Shown here: piece after piece, positions 25,815-33,251 of the stretch | Numbering within the stretch: the first letter of the stretch is position 1 | How the letters are laid out: each line of letters begins with the position of its first letter | Source: Sva-07 sp041686315 | GTDB taxonomy: Bacteria; Actinomycetota; Acidimicrobiia; Acidimicrobiales; Ilumatobacteraceae | DNA: 40,759 nt | Reading direction: 5' to 3' | NCBI GenBank assembly: GCA_041686315.1 | Contig: JAWLEC010000010.1 | Span: 1 to 40,759 of the forward strand | Position numbers and translations under genes: made by a program | Notes under the pieces: model-generated | What the model was told of the DNA's origin: nothing | Database searches by the model: none | Seen by the model: the letters and a program-made list of their open reading frames with translations, nothing else

Positions 25815-25831
25815 CATCAGGTATGCTGATG
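25815..25831 (+). promoter_or_regulatory. Dyad at the start of the LysR gene, possible autoregulatory site
   Basis: CATCAG (25815-25820) and CTGATG (25826-25831) are perfect inverted repeats five bases apart. A -10-like TATGCT (25822-25827) lies within it, just 7 bp before the ATG at 25835, so the transcript may be nearly leaderless. LysR proteins usually bind dyads in the region between themselves and a divergent target. Confidence 0.45.
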
Positions 25832-25834
25832 TTC

Positions 25835-26776
25835 ATGTCGGGCCTGCGTGAACTCGAACTCCGCCACCTCGCCACGCTCGACGCCGTGGCGTCGGAGGGC
25901 ACCTTCGGACGCGCTGCCGAGCGGCTCGGCTACACGCAGTCCGCCGTCAGCCAACAGATCGCAGCGCTCGAACGCACCGTGGGCGGCAAGGTGTTCGACC
26001 GGCCGGGAGGCCCCCGCAGGGTGGAGCTCACGCCACTGGGTGCCGTCGTGCTCGATCGAGGGCGCGATCTGATCGCCCGCGTGGACGCCCTCGACGACGT
26101 GCTCGATCGTTTCCGGAGTGGGCAGGTGGGTCGGCTCACCGTCGGTACGTTCCAGAGCATCTCGTCGGCGGTGCTTCCCCACCTGGTCGCCAGGTTCCGC
26201 GGCCAGTTCCCCGACGTCGACATCGCCTTGTTCGAGAGCGACGACGACGACGAACTCGAAGCACAGCTCGAACGGGGCCAGACCGAGGTGAGCTTCCTCG
26301 TCGGCGGCGTCGACGTGGCGACAGCGGCGGGATTCGAGGCCCGACACCTGCTCACCGACCCGTTCGTGCTCATCGCCCGGCCCGGCCAGTTCGGACCGGG
26401 TCCGGGCCCGGTGGCGGTCGACGCGTTCGCCGACGAGCCGATGATCGGCCAGCACGAGAACTCGTGCCAGCTGCTCAACGAGGCGGGCCTGCGTGCCGCC
26501 GGCCTCGATCCGAGCTACGTGTTCCGCTCCAACGACAACGGCACCGTCGCGGCGATGGTGCGTGCCGGCATGGGCGTGGCGGTGATGCCCCTGCTGTGCA
26601 CCGAGCCGGAGGACCCGCGCACGTCGCTGCATCCGCTCGACCCGCCGATTCCCGGACGCAACGTGTCGATCGCCTGGCGCGCGGGTCGCACCCTCTCGCC
26701 TGCCGCCGAGGCGTTCGTACAGCTGGCGATCGAGGTGTGTGCCGACGTGGTCGGCGAACTCGAATTCGCCCACTGA
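25835..26776 (+). CDS. LysR-family transcriptional regulator
   Basis: The 313-residue product starts with the LysR winged HTH, LELRHLATLDAVASEGTFG, then AAERLGYTQSAVSQQIAAL, ending LTPLGAVVLDRGRDLI (about 60-75). The rest is a periplasmic-binding-protein-like sensor (about 95-305), with VGTFQSISSAVLPHLVARF and MVRAGMGVAVMPLL. Three in-frame ATGs (25823, 25829, 25835) are possible; the last fits the family. It is divergent from the small hypothetical gene at 25757, the usual arrangement for a LysR and its target. Effector unknown. Confidence 0.9.
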   Translation: MSGLRELELRHLATLDAVASEGTFGRAAERLGYTQSAVSQQIAALERTVGGKVFDRPGGPRRVELTPLGAVVLDRGRDLIARVDALDDVLDRFRSGQVGRLTVGTFQSISSAVLPHLVARFRGQFPDVDIALFESDDDDELEAQLERGQTEVSFLVGGVDVATAAGFEARHLLTDPFVLIARPGQFGPGPGPVAVDAFADEPMIGQHENSCQLLNEAGLRAAGLDPSYVFRSNDNGTVAAMVRAGMGVAVMPLLCTEPEDPRTSLHPLDPPIPGRNVSIAWRAGRTLSPAAEAFVQLAIEVCADVVGELEFAH

Positions 26777-26812
26777 CATCGGCGCCGCCCGAGCCACCAG
26801 CGCGGCAACCCT

Positions 26813-26862
26813 GTTTGCGTGACGAAATTGTTGGCGCGTCCCGACATTTCTGCAACGCAAAC
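26813..26862 (+). repeat. 50-bp dispersed inverted-repeat element, copy R7
   Basis: Left end GTTTGCGTGACG, interior TTGTTGGCGCGTCCCGACA, right end TGCAACGCAAAC. It lies between the convergent LysR and fatty acid hydroxylase genes. With R8 it flanks the hydroxylase gene as an inverted pair. Confidence 0.9.
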
Positions 26863-26892
26863 GTGTGGTCGACGTGCGGATGCAGGAGCGGA

Positions 26893-27807
26893 TCAGGTCG
26901 GGGACCACCCGGGGCGGCCGAACACGTAGCCGAACCGCTCGCGCCAGGTGCGTGCCCGGCGCACGTCGCGGGCGATGTCGACGAACTCGTGGTAGCCGAT
27001 GCGGATCGGGTTGAACGTGTGGATGTTCTTGGTGAGGCCGTACTTCACCCGTCGCACCTCCGGCTCGAACGTGCCGAACAGCCGGTCCCACAGGATCAGG
27101 ATGCCGCCGTAGTTCTTGTCGAGGTACTGCGGGTTGGCGCCGTGGTGCACCCGGTGGTGCGACGGCGTGTTGAACACCGCCTCGATGGGCTTCGGGAGCC
27201 GGTCGATCGCCTCGGTGTGGATCCAGTACTGGTACAGCAGGTTCAGCTGCCCCGCCTTGGCCACGTGGTGCGCCGGGAGCCCGATCAACGGCATCGGAAG
27301 AAACACCCAGGCGGTGAGGAAGCCCGACCACGGCTGGCGGAGGGCGGTCGACAGGTTGTAGCGCTCACTCGAATGGTGCGTGACGTGGTTGGCCCACAGC
27401 AACCGCACCTCGTGCATCCACCGGTGGTCCCAGTAGTAGAGGAAGTCCCACGCCACCATCGCCACCGGCAGCGACCACTTCGTGGCTCCGATGTCGACGA
27501 CCCGCCGCTTGAAGACGAACCGGCTCACGGCACCGAGTGCACCGGCGATCGCCAGGTTGACCGCCACGTTGCCGGCCAGCATCGTGATGCTGGCACGGGT
27601 GTCGCGCGCCTCGTAGCCCACGGGAACCAGCGGATCGGGTGGCAGGCTCGGATCCGACAGCTCCTCACGGCTGGCATCGTCGAGGTCGCCGAATTCGCGC
27701 AGCTCCCGGCGCTTCAGCGCCCTCGACTCCCAGACCATCGTGCCCACGAACAGTGGCAGCGACAGGAGGTCGACCGTGTCGATCGGACGAGAGTTGAGCT
27801 GCTTCAC
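26893..27807 (-). CDS. Fatty acid hydroxylase / sterol desaturase superfamily membrane protein
   Basis: The 304-residue product has the di-iron histidine boxes of the superfamily: HRWMH (H128-H132), HVTHH (H141-H145), a lone H197 and HHRVHH (H217-H222). Several membrane segments surround them (about 13-25, 78-98, 112-126, 160-178). It should hydroxylate or desaturate a lipid using O2. WDFLYYWDHRWMHEVRLLWANH is typical of the C-5 sterol desaturase-like bacterial group. The GTG at 27807 (VKQLNSRPID) is the only suitable start. The gene is bracketed by inverted 50-bp repeats R7 and R8. Confidence 0.87.
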   Translation of the reverse strand: MKQLNSRPIDTVDLLSLPLFVGTMVWESRALKRRELREFGDLDDASREELSDPSLPPDPLVPVGYEARDTRASITMLAGNVAVNLAIAGALGAVSRFVFKRRVVDIGATKWSLPVAMVAWDFLYYWDHRWMHEVRLLWANHVTHHSSERYNLSTALRQPWSGFLTAWVFLPMPLIGLPAHHVAKAGQLNLLYQYWIHTEAIDRLPKPIEAVFNTPSHHRVHHGANPQYLDKNYGGILILWDRLFGTFEPEVRRVKYGLTKNIHTFNPIRIGYHEFVDIARDVRRARTWRERFGYVFGRPGWSPT

Positions 27808-27831
27808 CCCACCAGTCTGCCGACCAAGCAC

Positions 27832-27881
27832 GTCTGCGTTGCAGTTTCGTGGGGACGGGCCGAAGAAAGCGTCACGCAAAC
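27832..27881 (-). repeat. 50-bp dispersed inverted-repeat element, copy R8
   Basis: Minus orientation: GTTTGCGTGACG read from 27881, the other end GTCTGCGTTGCA at 27832. The interior resembles R5. It occupies more than half of the 94 bp between two divergent start codons, so here it must contain or adjoin promoters. Confidence 0.88.
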
Positions 27882-27901
27882 GGAGCAGTAGGTTCGGGGG
27901 A

Positions 27902-28603
27902 GTGGCAGAGATCCGTTCGTACCCCCAGTCCCGTTTCGCTCCTCCCCCCGGCGCCACCGAGATCCTGCTGGTGCGCCACGGCGAATCGGCACCCCATGTG
28001 GAGGGTGAGTCGTTCGACCTCGTCGACGGTCACGGCGATCCGCCGCTCGCACCCGCGGGCGAGGAGCAGGCCCGTCTCGCCGCGCAACGGCTGATCGACA
28101 CCGGCGAGCGGATCGCCGCCGTGTACGTCACGACCCTCCAGCGCACCGTGCAGACCGCCCAGCCGCTGCTCGACCAGCTCGGCATCGAACCGATCGTGAT
28201 CGCCGATCTGCGTGAGGTCCATCTCGGTGACTGGGAGGGAGGTGAGTTCCGCAAGCGGATCGCCGACGGGGATCCGATCGCCCAGCTGATGTACGTCGAG
28301 CAACGCTGGGACGTGATCCCCGGTGGCGAGCCGGCCCACCAGTTCGAGAACCGCGTCCGGCGTGGCATCGAGCGGATCGCCGCCGAGCATCCCGACGAGC
28401 TCGTCGTGGCCGTCGTGCACGGAGGCGTGATCGGCCAGGTGATGAACATCGCCACCGGTTCGTCGGGGTTCGCGTTCACGGGTGCCGACAACGCCTCGAT
28501 CTCCCACGTCGTCGTCGAAGGCGACCGCTGGGTGGTGCGTTGCTGGAACGACACCTCCCACCTCAGCCCGACCTTCTCCACCGCCGCCGAACCGCTCATC
28601 TGA
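27902..28603 (+). CDS. Histidine phosphatase family protein
   Basis: The 233-residue product has the catalytic LLVRHGES (R25, H26), TTLQRTVQTAQPLL with the second phosphate-pocket Arg, LREVHLGDWEGG with the acid/base Glu, and VVAVVHGGVIGQVM with the second catalytic His. This is the phosphoglycerate mutase-like phosphatase fold. Substrates vary and are not shown here. The GTG at 27902 (VAEIRSYPQSRF) follows GGGGGA and is the first start after repeat R8. The gene diverges from the fatty acid hydroxylase. Confidence 0.88.
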   Translation: MAEIRSYPQSRFAPPPGATEILLVRHGESAPHVEGESFDLVDGHGDPPLAPAGEEQARLAAQRLIDTGERIAAVYVTTLQRTVQTAQPLLDQLGIEPIVIADLREVHLGDWEGGEFRKRIADGDPIAQLMYVEQRWDVIPGGEPAHQFENRVRRGIERIAAEHPDELVVAVVHGGVIGQVMNIATGSSGFAFTGADNASISHVVVEGDRWVVRCWNDTSHLSPTFSTAAEPLI

Positions 28604-28610
28604 TCCCGGC

Positions 28611-28624
28611 GCCCCGGCCGGGGC
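28611..28624 (+). terminator. G/C hairpin after the histidine phosphatase gene
   Basis: GCCCCGGCCGGGGC is a perfect 14-bp palindrome 8 bp after the stop. It lacks a T-run, so termination is only a possibility. The next gene is convergent. Confidence 0.35.
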
Positions 28625-28703
28625 GGTCGGCGCCGTCACCGGTTCAACGGTCCGAGCCCGTGTCGACGCCGTCGCCGTCAGACGCAGCGTCGGACCCGAC
28701 GGA

Positions 28704-29234
28704 TCAGGACGAGGAGGAGTCGGCGCTCGACTCCGGTGGCCGCCACGACACCGCGAGCAGGGCGACCGCACCTGCGACGCCCCCGATCGCAGCGATCGCC
28801 AGGCCCGCCGTACCCGACAGGTCGTCGCGGATGTCGAACGCCTCGTCGAGCGACCACGATCCCGGACCCAGCGCTCCCAGCGCCGCACCGACGATGCCCA
28901 GTGTCATCACGTACTCCCATCCTTCGCCGGGACGGAAGATGAAGAATCCGTTGCCGCGGTGGTTGATCGCCCAGGCCACGAACATCACGCCCACCACGCC
29001 CGCTGCCGCGAACGGCGTGAGCAGCCCCACGATCAACAGGATCCCGCCGACGATCTCGGTGACGCTGGCCAGCCAGGCGTGCAGTCGTGGCGGCCGCATG
29101 CCCATCGAACCGAACCATCCCGCGGTGCCGTCGATGTTCGGCCGCACGTGATTGACACCGTGTGCCAGCATCACGGCCCCCACCCCGCAGCGCAGGAGGA
29201 GAAGAGCGAGATCGACTGCGTCGGCGTCGTTCAT
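28704..29234 (-). CDS. DoxX-family membrane protein
   Basis: The 176-residue product has four hydrophobic segments and the DoxX pattern: LLLLRCGVGAVMLAHGVNHV at the N-terminus, WFGSMGMRPP, LASVTEIVGGILLIVGLLTP, and NHRGNGFFIFRPGEGWEYVM. DoxX proteins are linked to quinone-dependent thiosulfate oxidation or, in actinobacteria, to a redox complex with a thiol oxidoreductase and superoxide dismutase. The ATG at 29234 starts directly before the first helix. A C-terminal membrane segment (about 145-163) extends the usual length. It lies 73 bp downstream of the selenoprotein gene. Confidence 0.85.
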   Translation of the reverse strand: MNDADAVDLALLLLRCGVGAVMLAHGVNHVRPNIDGTAGWFGSMGMRPPRLHAWLASVTEIVGGILLIVGLLTPFAAAGVVGVMFVAWAINHRGNGFFIFRPGEGWEYVMTLGIVGAALGALGPGSWSLDEAFDIRDDLSGTAGLAIAAIGGVAGAVALLAVSWRPPESSADSSSS

Positions 29235-29307
29235 GTGCGCAGCCTGCCACGTGCACGTCGGCCGCCCACGCACCGGGTCGCCCGCTCCGGCCCCAGTCGA
29301 GGACGGT

Positions 29308-29577
29308 TCAGCTGCCGTAGCGGGCGACGCCGGCGGCGACGTGCTGCCCGAAGAGGTCGAGCACCTCACCGGGCTCGGCGTGCCGCCCCATGGCGAGCTT
29401 GGAGTAGAGCGTCTCGCCGTCGACGACGACGTCGAAGACGCCCTTCGAGCCCGTCACGAAGGTGAGGCGGTCGATCACGTGCTGGTAGTTCGAGAGGAGA
29501 TCGTCAGCGGCGCTCACGGCGCGGCTCGAATAGTCTCAAGGGACGCAGTACTCGATCGTGATCACGTGGCCGGCCAT
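29308..29577 (-). CDS. SelW/Rdx-family selenoprotein with in-frame UGA (Sec14)
   Basis: Reading the TGA at 29536-29538 as selenocysteine joins two open frames into one 89-residue protein. It starts MAGHVITIEYCVPU, giving a CxxU motif (C11, U14) just after the first strand, exactly where the SelT/SelW/SelH (Rdx) thioredoxin-like fold has CxxC or CxxU. The rest fits the family: DDLLSNYQHVI, FVTGSKGVFDVVVDG, TLYSKLAMGRHAEPGEVLDLF. The product is probably a thiol redox protein. Without recoding, only a 69-residue piece lacking the active site would be called, from the GTG at 29517. Sec machinery genes are not in the window. Confidence 0.78.
29506..29526 (-). promoter_or_regulatory. SECIS-like hairpin downstream of the UGA codon
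   Basis: On the minus strand AGCCGCGC (29526-29519) pairs with GCGCCGCT (29513-29506) with one C-C mismatch. The loop is CGTGA, with G in its second position. A UCG/CGA extension is possible past a two-base bulge. The loop begins 17 nt after the UGA, within the range known for bacterial SECIS elements. Confidence 0.55.
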
Positions 29578-29633
29578 GCGATCGAGGGTACCGGCGGCGT
29601 GCCACGGGGGCGAGTCGAGCCGTCGGGCTGCGC

Positions 29634-30550
29634 TCAGTGCGCCGTGTGTGATCCGTCGTACGGGGCGGCCACCAGGCGGCCACCGATCAGCCACTCGCCG
29701 ACGAGCAGCCGACCGGCACGATCGACGGCCAGGCAGTGTGGGCTGTTGAACCTGTCGGGGTGGAGTGGCGGCCGGACCGGACGGCCACGCTCGTCGAGTG
29801 CGTTCGGCCACCCCGGTCGATCGCAGACCGAAGCGTCGGCTCCGAGTTCGGCCACGAGCCGGTCGTCCGCATCGAGCACGACGACCCGGGCGTGCAACTC
29901 GGCGATCACCAGCCGATCGCCGATGGTGACGAAGGCGCTCGGGCTGGTGAGGAGACCCTCGCCGAACGACCTGCGGAACTCGCCGTCGAGGCCGTAGACC
30001 TGGACGCGGGCGTTGCCGCGGTCGGCCACCAGCAGCTCGGGCTCGTCGCGCCGTCGATCGATGAGGAGCGCATGCGGGCAGTCGAAGCGGCCGGCACCGC
30101 CGGACGCTGTTGCGGCACCCACCACGCCGGAGCCGTCGTGGGTGCCGTCGATCATGGCCTCGAGTGTCCCCATCGGACTGAAACGCATCACGACGCCGAT
30201 GCCGTAGCCGTCGGCGACCCAGACGTCACCCGTGCCGCCGTGGTCGGGATCGGCGAGGTGCGGTTCGTCGACGGCGACCGACGTCGGCCGGAACGGTGCG
30301 TGCTCGTAGCACTCGCAGTCGGGTTGTCCGATCGACATCACCTCGCGACCGTCGAGTTCGATCAGGACGGCGCGTGGCCCACGCCCGCCACGGCCACCGG
30401 GCGTGTAGGCCCCGTCGCCGCCTCGCACCATCGTGAACCCGCAGTCGGCCAGCCAGAGGCGTTCCCTCGGCGGGCCGTCGACCGCGTCGTCGAGGACGAC
30501 GGTGATGCCGTGGATCTCGTCGGTGTCGGTGGCGACGTGTCGTGGAGTCC
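29634..30550 (-). pseudogene. 5'-truncated NHL-type beta-propeller protein gene
   Basis: About 300 codons encode a six-bladed propeller-like protein: DEIHGITVVLDD, GDVWVADGYGIGVVMRF, GAGRFDCPHALLIDRRRDEP, ELLVADRGNARVQVYGLDG, NSPHCLAVDRAGRLLVGEW and a normal C-terminus. Family resemblance extends to about 30550, but no ATG, GTG or TTG precedes it in frame; the first ATG is at 30431, inside the second blade. The usual N-terminal 60 or so residues are missing. The gene is either truncated by a deletion next to the GNAT gene or frameshifted. A shortened functional product from 30431 cannot be excluded. Confidence 0.6.
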
Positions 30551-30631
30551 GGCCGTCGGGTTGGCGACACCAGCGAGTTGTCCGGCGAGTTCTCCGGATT
30601 CCGGCGTGGTCCGGTACCGGCGCACCCGAGC

Positions 30632-31243
30632 TCAGCGCGGGGCGCGCCACATGGACGTCAGCGGCGGCGCACCGTCGGGCAACGCGACGGGTGAGATCTC
30701 CACGAAGCCCAGCCGTGCGTAGAACGCCGCGTTCTCGGGCCGCGAGTTCTCCAGGTAGGCGGCGATCCCTTCGGTGTCGCAGCGGTCGAGCATCGGTTGC
30801 AGCACCGCGGCTCCGAGTCCGGCGCCTCGCGCCGCTCGGCGGACACCGACGAACGCCAGGTAGTAGTGCGGTTCCTGCGGGTGTGCTGCCTCCAGTGCCG
30901 CCAGGAAGCCGGGCAGTCGCCGGACACCGGTGCGGAAGACCGAGACGATTCTCGGGAGGGATCGCAGGAGCTGGGCCGAGGACGGGCCGGCGTGACCAGG
31001 TGGATTCCAGATCGCGTTGGCTGCGTGGCCCCGGGTGGTGAAGGCGAGGCACTCGGGTCGTGCGGTCTGGGCGGTCAGTTGCGCTCGCATCAGCTCGGTC
31101 ACGCGGGCGGGCGCGTCCTCGAAGCCGCCCAGCCATCCCATCACGGGGTCGTCGCCGAACGCTTCCCCCAGCGAGCGTGCGGCGGCCTCGACGTCGTCGG
31201 GTCCGACCACCCGCGTGTCGTCGGCCTGGCTGTCCATCTCCAT
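30632..31243 (-). CDS. GNAT-family N-acetyltransferase
   Basis: The 203-residue product has the GNAT order: VEAAARSLGEAFGDDPVMGWL at the N-terminus, YYLAFVGVRRAARGAGLGAAVL (acetyl-CoA pyrophosphate loop R-x-x-G-x-G/A, about 135-148), YLENSRPENAAFYARLGFVEI near the C-terminus. It resembles the group that acetylates small amines; the acceptor is unknown. The start at 31243 is an ATG followed by a second ATG two codons on. It diverges from aroQ with 80 bp between starts, and the broken propeller gene lies downstream. Confidence 0.87.
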   Translation of the reverse strand: MEMDSQADDTRVVGPDDVEAAARSLGEAFGDDPVMGWLGGFEDAPARVTELMRAQLTAQTARPECLAFTTRGHAANAIWNPPGHAGPSSAQLLRSLPRIVSVFRTGVRRLPGFLAALEAAHPQEPHYYLAFVGVRRAARGAGLGAAVLQPMLDRCDTEGIAAYLENSRPENAAFYARLGFVEISPVALPDGAPPLTSMWRAPR

Positions 31244-31323
31244 CGGTCTAGCAGCCGGCGATGCGGACGCCCCGGCCGGAACGGGTGCGCTCCCGCCGCA
31301 GCGGCGCTGCGTAGTCTGCGACC

Positions 31324-31764
31324 ATGCCTCGCCGGATCCTGGTGCTCAACGGCCCGAACCTCAACCTGCTCGGCACCCGCGAGGTGGAGGTCTACGGCAC
31401 CACCACGCTCGACGACATCGTCGCGTCCGTCCGTACGGCCGCAGCCTCGCGCGACGTGGAGATCTACGACGTCCAGTCGAACAGCGAGGGCGATCTGATC
31501 GACGCCCTGCACGAGGCGCGCACCCGAGCCGACGGTGTGATCTTCAATCCGGGCGCCTACACCCACTACAGCATCGCCCTGCGTGATGCGATCTCGTCGG
31601 TCGACCTCCCCGTGGTGGAGATCCACCTGTCCAACGTGCACGCTCGCGAGACGTTCCGCCACACCTCGGTGGTGAGCGCCGTCTGTCTCGGTGTGATCGC
31701 CGGGTTCGGTCCCCACAGCTATCTGCTCGCCCTCCACGCCCTGCTCGACCATCTCGACGCCTGA
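31324..31764 (+). CDS. aroQ: Type II 3-dehydroquinate dehydratase
   Basis: The 146-residue product has LVLNGPNLNLLGTRE at the start, Y24 as the catalytic tyrosine after R19, QSNSEGDLIDALHEA, NPGAYTHYSIALRDA, and EIHLSNVHARETFRHTS with catalytic H101. It dehydrates 3-dehydroquinate to 3-dehydroshikimate in aromatic amino acid synthesis. The length is normal for the dodecameric enzyme. No other shikimate genes are adjacent, so the gene is isolated from its pathway. The ATG at 31324 matches the family start. Confidence 0.95.
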   Translation: MPRRILVLNGPNLNLLGTREVEVYGTTTLDDIVASVRTAAASRDVEIYDVQSNSEGDLIDALHEARTRADGVIFNPGAYTHYSIALRDAISSVDLPVVEIHLSNVHARETFRHTSVVSAVCLGVIAGFGPHSYLLALHALLDHLDA

Positions 31765-31903
31765 ACGGCAGGCCCGGACCCGCTGGACCGGGTCGGTGGG
31801 GCGGCTCGTGGGACGGTGCCCCCGTCGCCGGGGCCGACTGCCGTGTGCCCGACGGCACCGGCAGCCGCGAGGACATGGCCCGTGCGTCCCCGATACTGCT
31901 GTG

Positions 31904-32836
31904 ATGACCACCGCACCCGAGCCGTCGCCGCGCGCGTCCTGGCTCGGACGCGTCCGCGCCGGCGCCTGGTCGAGGGCGGGGGCGATCGCCCAGGTGATCG
32001 CTGCCGGACCCACCCGTCGAGCGACGTCGTACGCCGCGCGGGTTGCGCTGCTCGCCGGGGGATCGGTGGTGATCGCCGTGGCCGTGTCGGTCACGCTGTG
32101 GACCGGCCTCGGCCCGGGGCCGCTCGACGTGTTCATCGGCGCGGTGCGCGCCCGCTCCGGACTGCCGCTCGGTGTCACCGTGTGGCTCACCGTGGGTTCG
32201 ATGGTGGCCGTTGCCCATCTGCTCGGTCGACGCGCCGGCCCCGGCACGGTGCTCTCGCCGTTCGTGGTGGGTGCCGTGATGGAGATCGCCGTCGGCGCCC
32301 TCTCGGCGTACGAGCCTCCGAGCGCCGTGCTGTCGGCGATCGGCCTCCACCTCGGTGCCGTGGTCGTGCTGGGGTTCGGCGCAGGTGCCCTCATCGTGTC
32401 GGGTCTGGGTGCGGGCTCGGGAGAGCTGCTCGCCGCTGCCGCCTCCGACCGCAGTGGCCGCGACGAACCGCACGTGCGGATCGCCATCGAATCGGGTCTG
32501 CTGGTGCTGGGGGTGGCGCTGGGTGGGCCCGTCGGAGTGGGCACCGTGTTGGTTGCTCTCACGATCGGCCCCGCCGTGGCGTTCGGGTACCGCTGCGTCT
32601 CGAGCCTCGTCGCCGGCCGGGCGGGTGTACCTCCCGGTCGCCCGAACGGAGATCGAACGCGGCCGAACCGTGGCAGACTGTTGCGATGGCAAGCAATGAA
32701 CCGCACTTCGGCAGCGCCCACGACGGTGACCATCCCGACCGGGACGACGAGTGGGCCGCCATGCGTGCCAAGCACATGCTGCCGCCGGATGAGCGTCCGG
32801 TGTCGTCGGCCCGCGGCGTCCACCACCAGGCGCTGA
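31904..32836 (+). CDS. YczE/YitT-like membrane protein, 3' end running into the next gene
   Basis: The product from ATG 31904 has four or five membrane segments between about residues 47 and 235, with TLWTGLGPGPLDVFIGAVRA, LPLGVTVWLTVGSMVAVAHLLGRR and GGPVGVGTVLVALTIGPAVAFG, the pattern of YczE family proteins of unknown transport or integral function. After about residue 245 the resemblance ends. The frame continues until TGA at 32834-32836, 151 bases inside the VOC gene, adding a tail rich in Thr, Arg and Cys that is simply that gene read out of frame. The true stop was probably lost. Confidence 0.75.
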   Translation: MTTAPEPSPRASWLGRVRAGAWSRAGAIAQVIAAGPTRRATSYAARVALLAGGSVVIAVAVSVTLWTGLGPGPLDVFIGAVRARSGLPLGVTVWLTVGSMVAVAHLLGRRAGPGTVLSPFVVGAVMEIAVGALSAYEPPSAVLSAIGLHLGAVVVLGFGAGALIVSGLGAGSGELLAAAASDRSGRDEPHVRIAIESGLLVLGVALGGPVGVGTVLVALTIGPAVAFGYRCVSSLVAGRAGVPPGRPNGDRTRPNRGRLLRWQAMNRTSAAPTTVTIPTGTTSGPPCVPSTCCRRMSVRCRRPAASTTRR

Positions 32837-33213
32837 TCTCGTCCGACGTCGAACGGACGATCGGGTTCTACCAGGGCCTGCTCGAGTTCCCCTTGACCGA
32901 GCTCTTCCAGAACCGGGACTACGTCGGTTCGACGCACTTCTTCTTCGACATCGGCAACGGCAACGCGCTCGCCTTCTTCGACTTCCCGGGGCTCGGCCTC
33001 GACGAGTACGCCGAGGTGCTCGGCGGGCACCACCATCTCGCGATCTCGGTGACTCCCGAGAACTGGCGGCGGCTGAAGGGCAAGCTCGAAGACGCCGGTG
33101 TCGACATGTTCGTCATCGGCGAGGACTCGATCTACTTCGCCGGGCCCGACGGGGAGCGTCTCGAACTGATCTCCGATCCGCTCGGCGAGATGTACGGCAT
33201 GAAGGTGGTCTGA
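32686..33213 (+). CDS. VOC-family dioxygenase-like protein
   Basis: The 175-residue product starts MASNEPHFGS and has a 45-residue lead with WAAMRAKHMLPPDERP, then VHHQALISSDVERTIGFYQ, STHFFFDIGNGNALAFFDF, GGHHHLAISVTPENWRRLK and YFAGPDGERLELISDP. These give two VOC modules with candidate metal ligands in HHQAL, HHHLA and ERLEL. It may be a lyase or dioxygenase of small aromatic or aldehyde compounds. The ATG at 32686 lies inside the 3' part of the YczE-like frame. A perfect hairpin begins at its stop codon. Confidence 0.82.
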   Translation: MASNEPHFGSAHDGDHPDRDDEWAAMRAKHMLPPDERPVSSARGVHHQALISSDVERTIGFYQGLLEFPLTELFQNRDYVGSTHFFFDIGNGNALAFFDFPGLGLDEYAEVLGGHHHLAISVTPENWRRLKGKLEDAGVDMFVIGEDSIYFAGPDGERLELISDPLGEMYGMKVV

Positions 33214-33250
33214 GAAGCAACAGCGGGGTCTGACCCCGCTGTTGCTTCTC
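33212..33250. terminator. Perfect 39-bp palindrome, bidirectional terminator
   Basis: A 19-base arm at 33212-33230, ending GCGGGGTC, is the exact reverse complement of 33232-33250, with one T between. It starts within the VOC stop codon and ends two bases before the YceI stop, so it fills the whole gap between two convergent genes. The core GGGGTC-T-GACCCC is shared with the other hairpins in this window. Confidence 0.8.
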
Positions 33251-33251
33251 G

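Noticed and set aside
1320..27881. 50-bp elements as insertion sequences with target duplications.
   Set aside because: No consistent direct repeats flank the copies, and they are too short to carry a gene.
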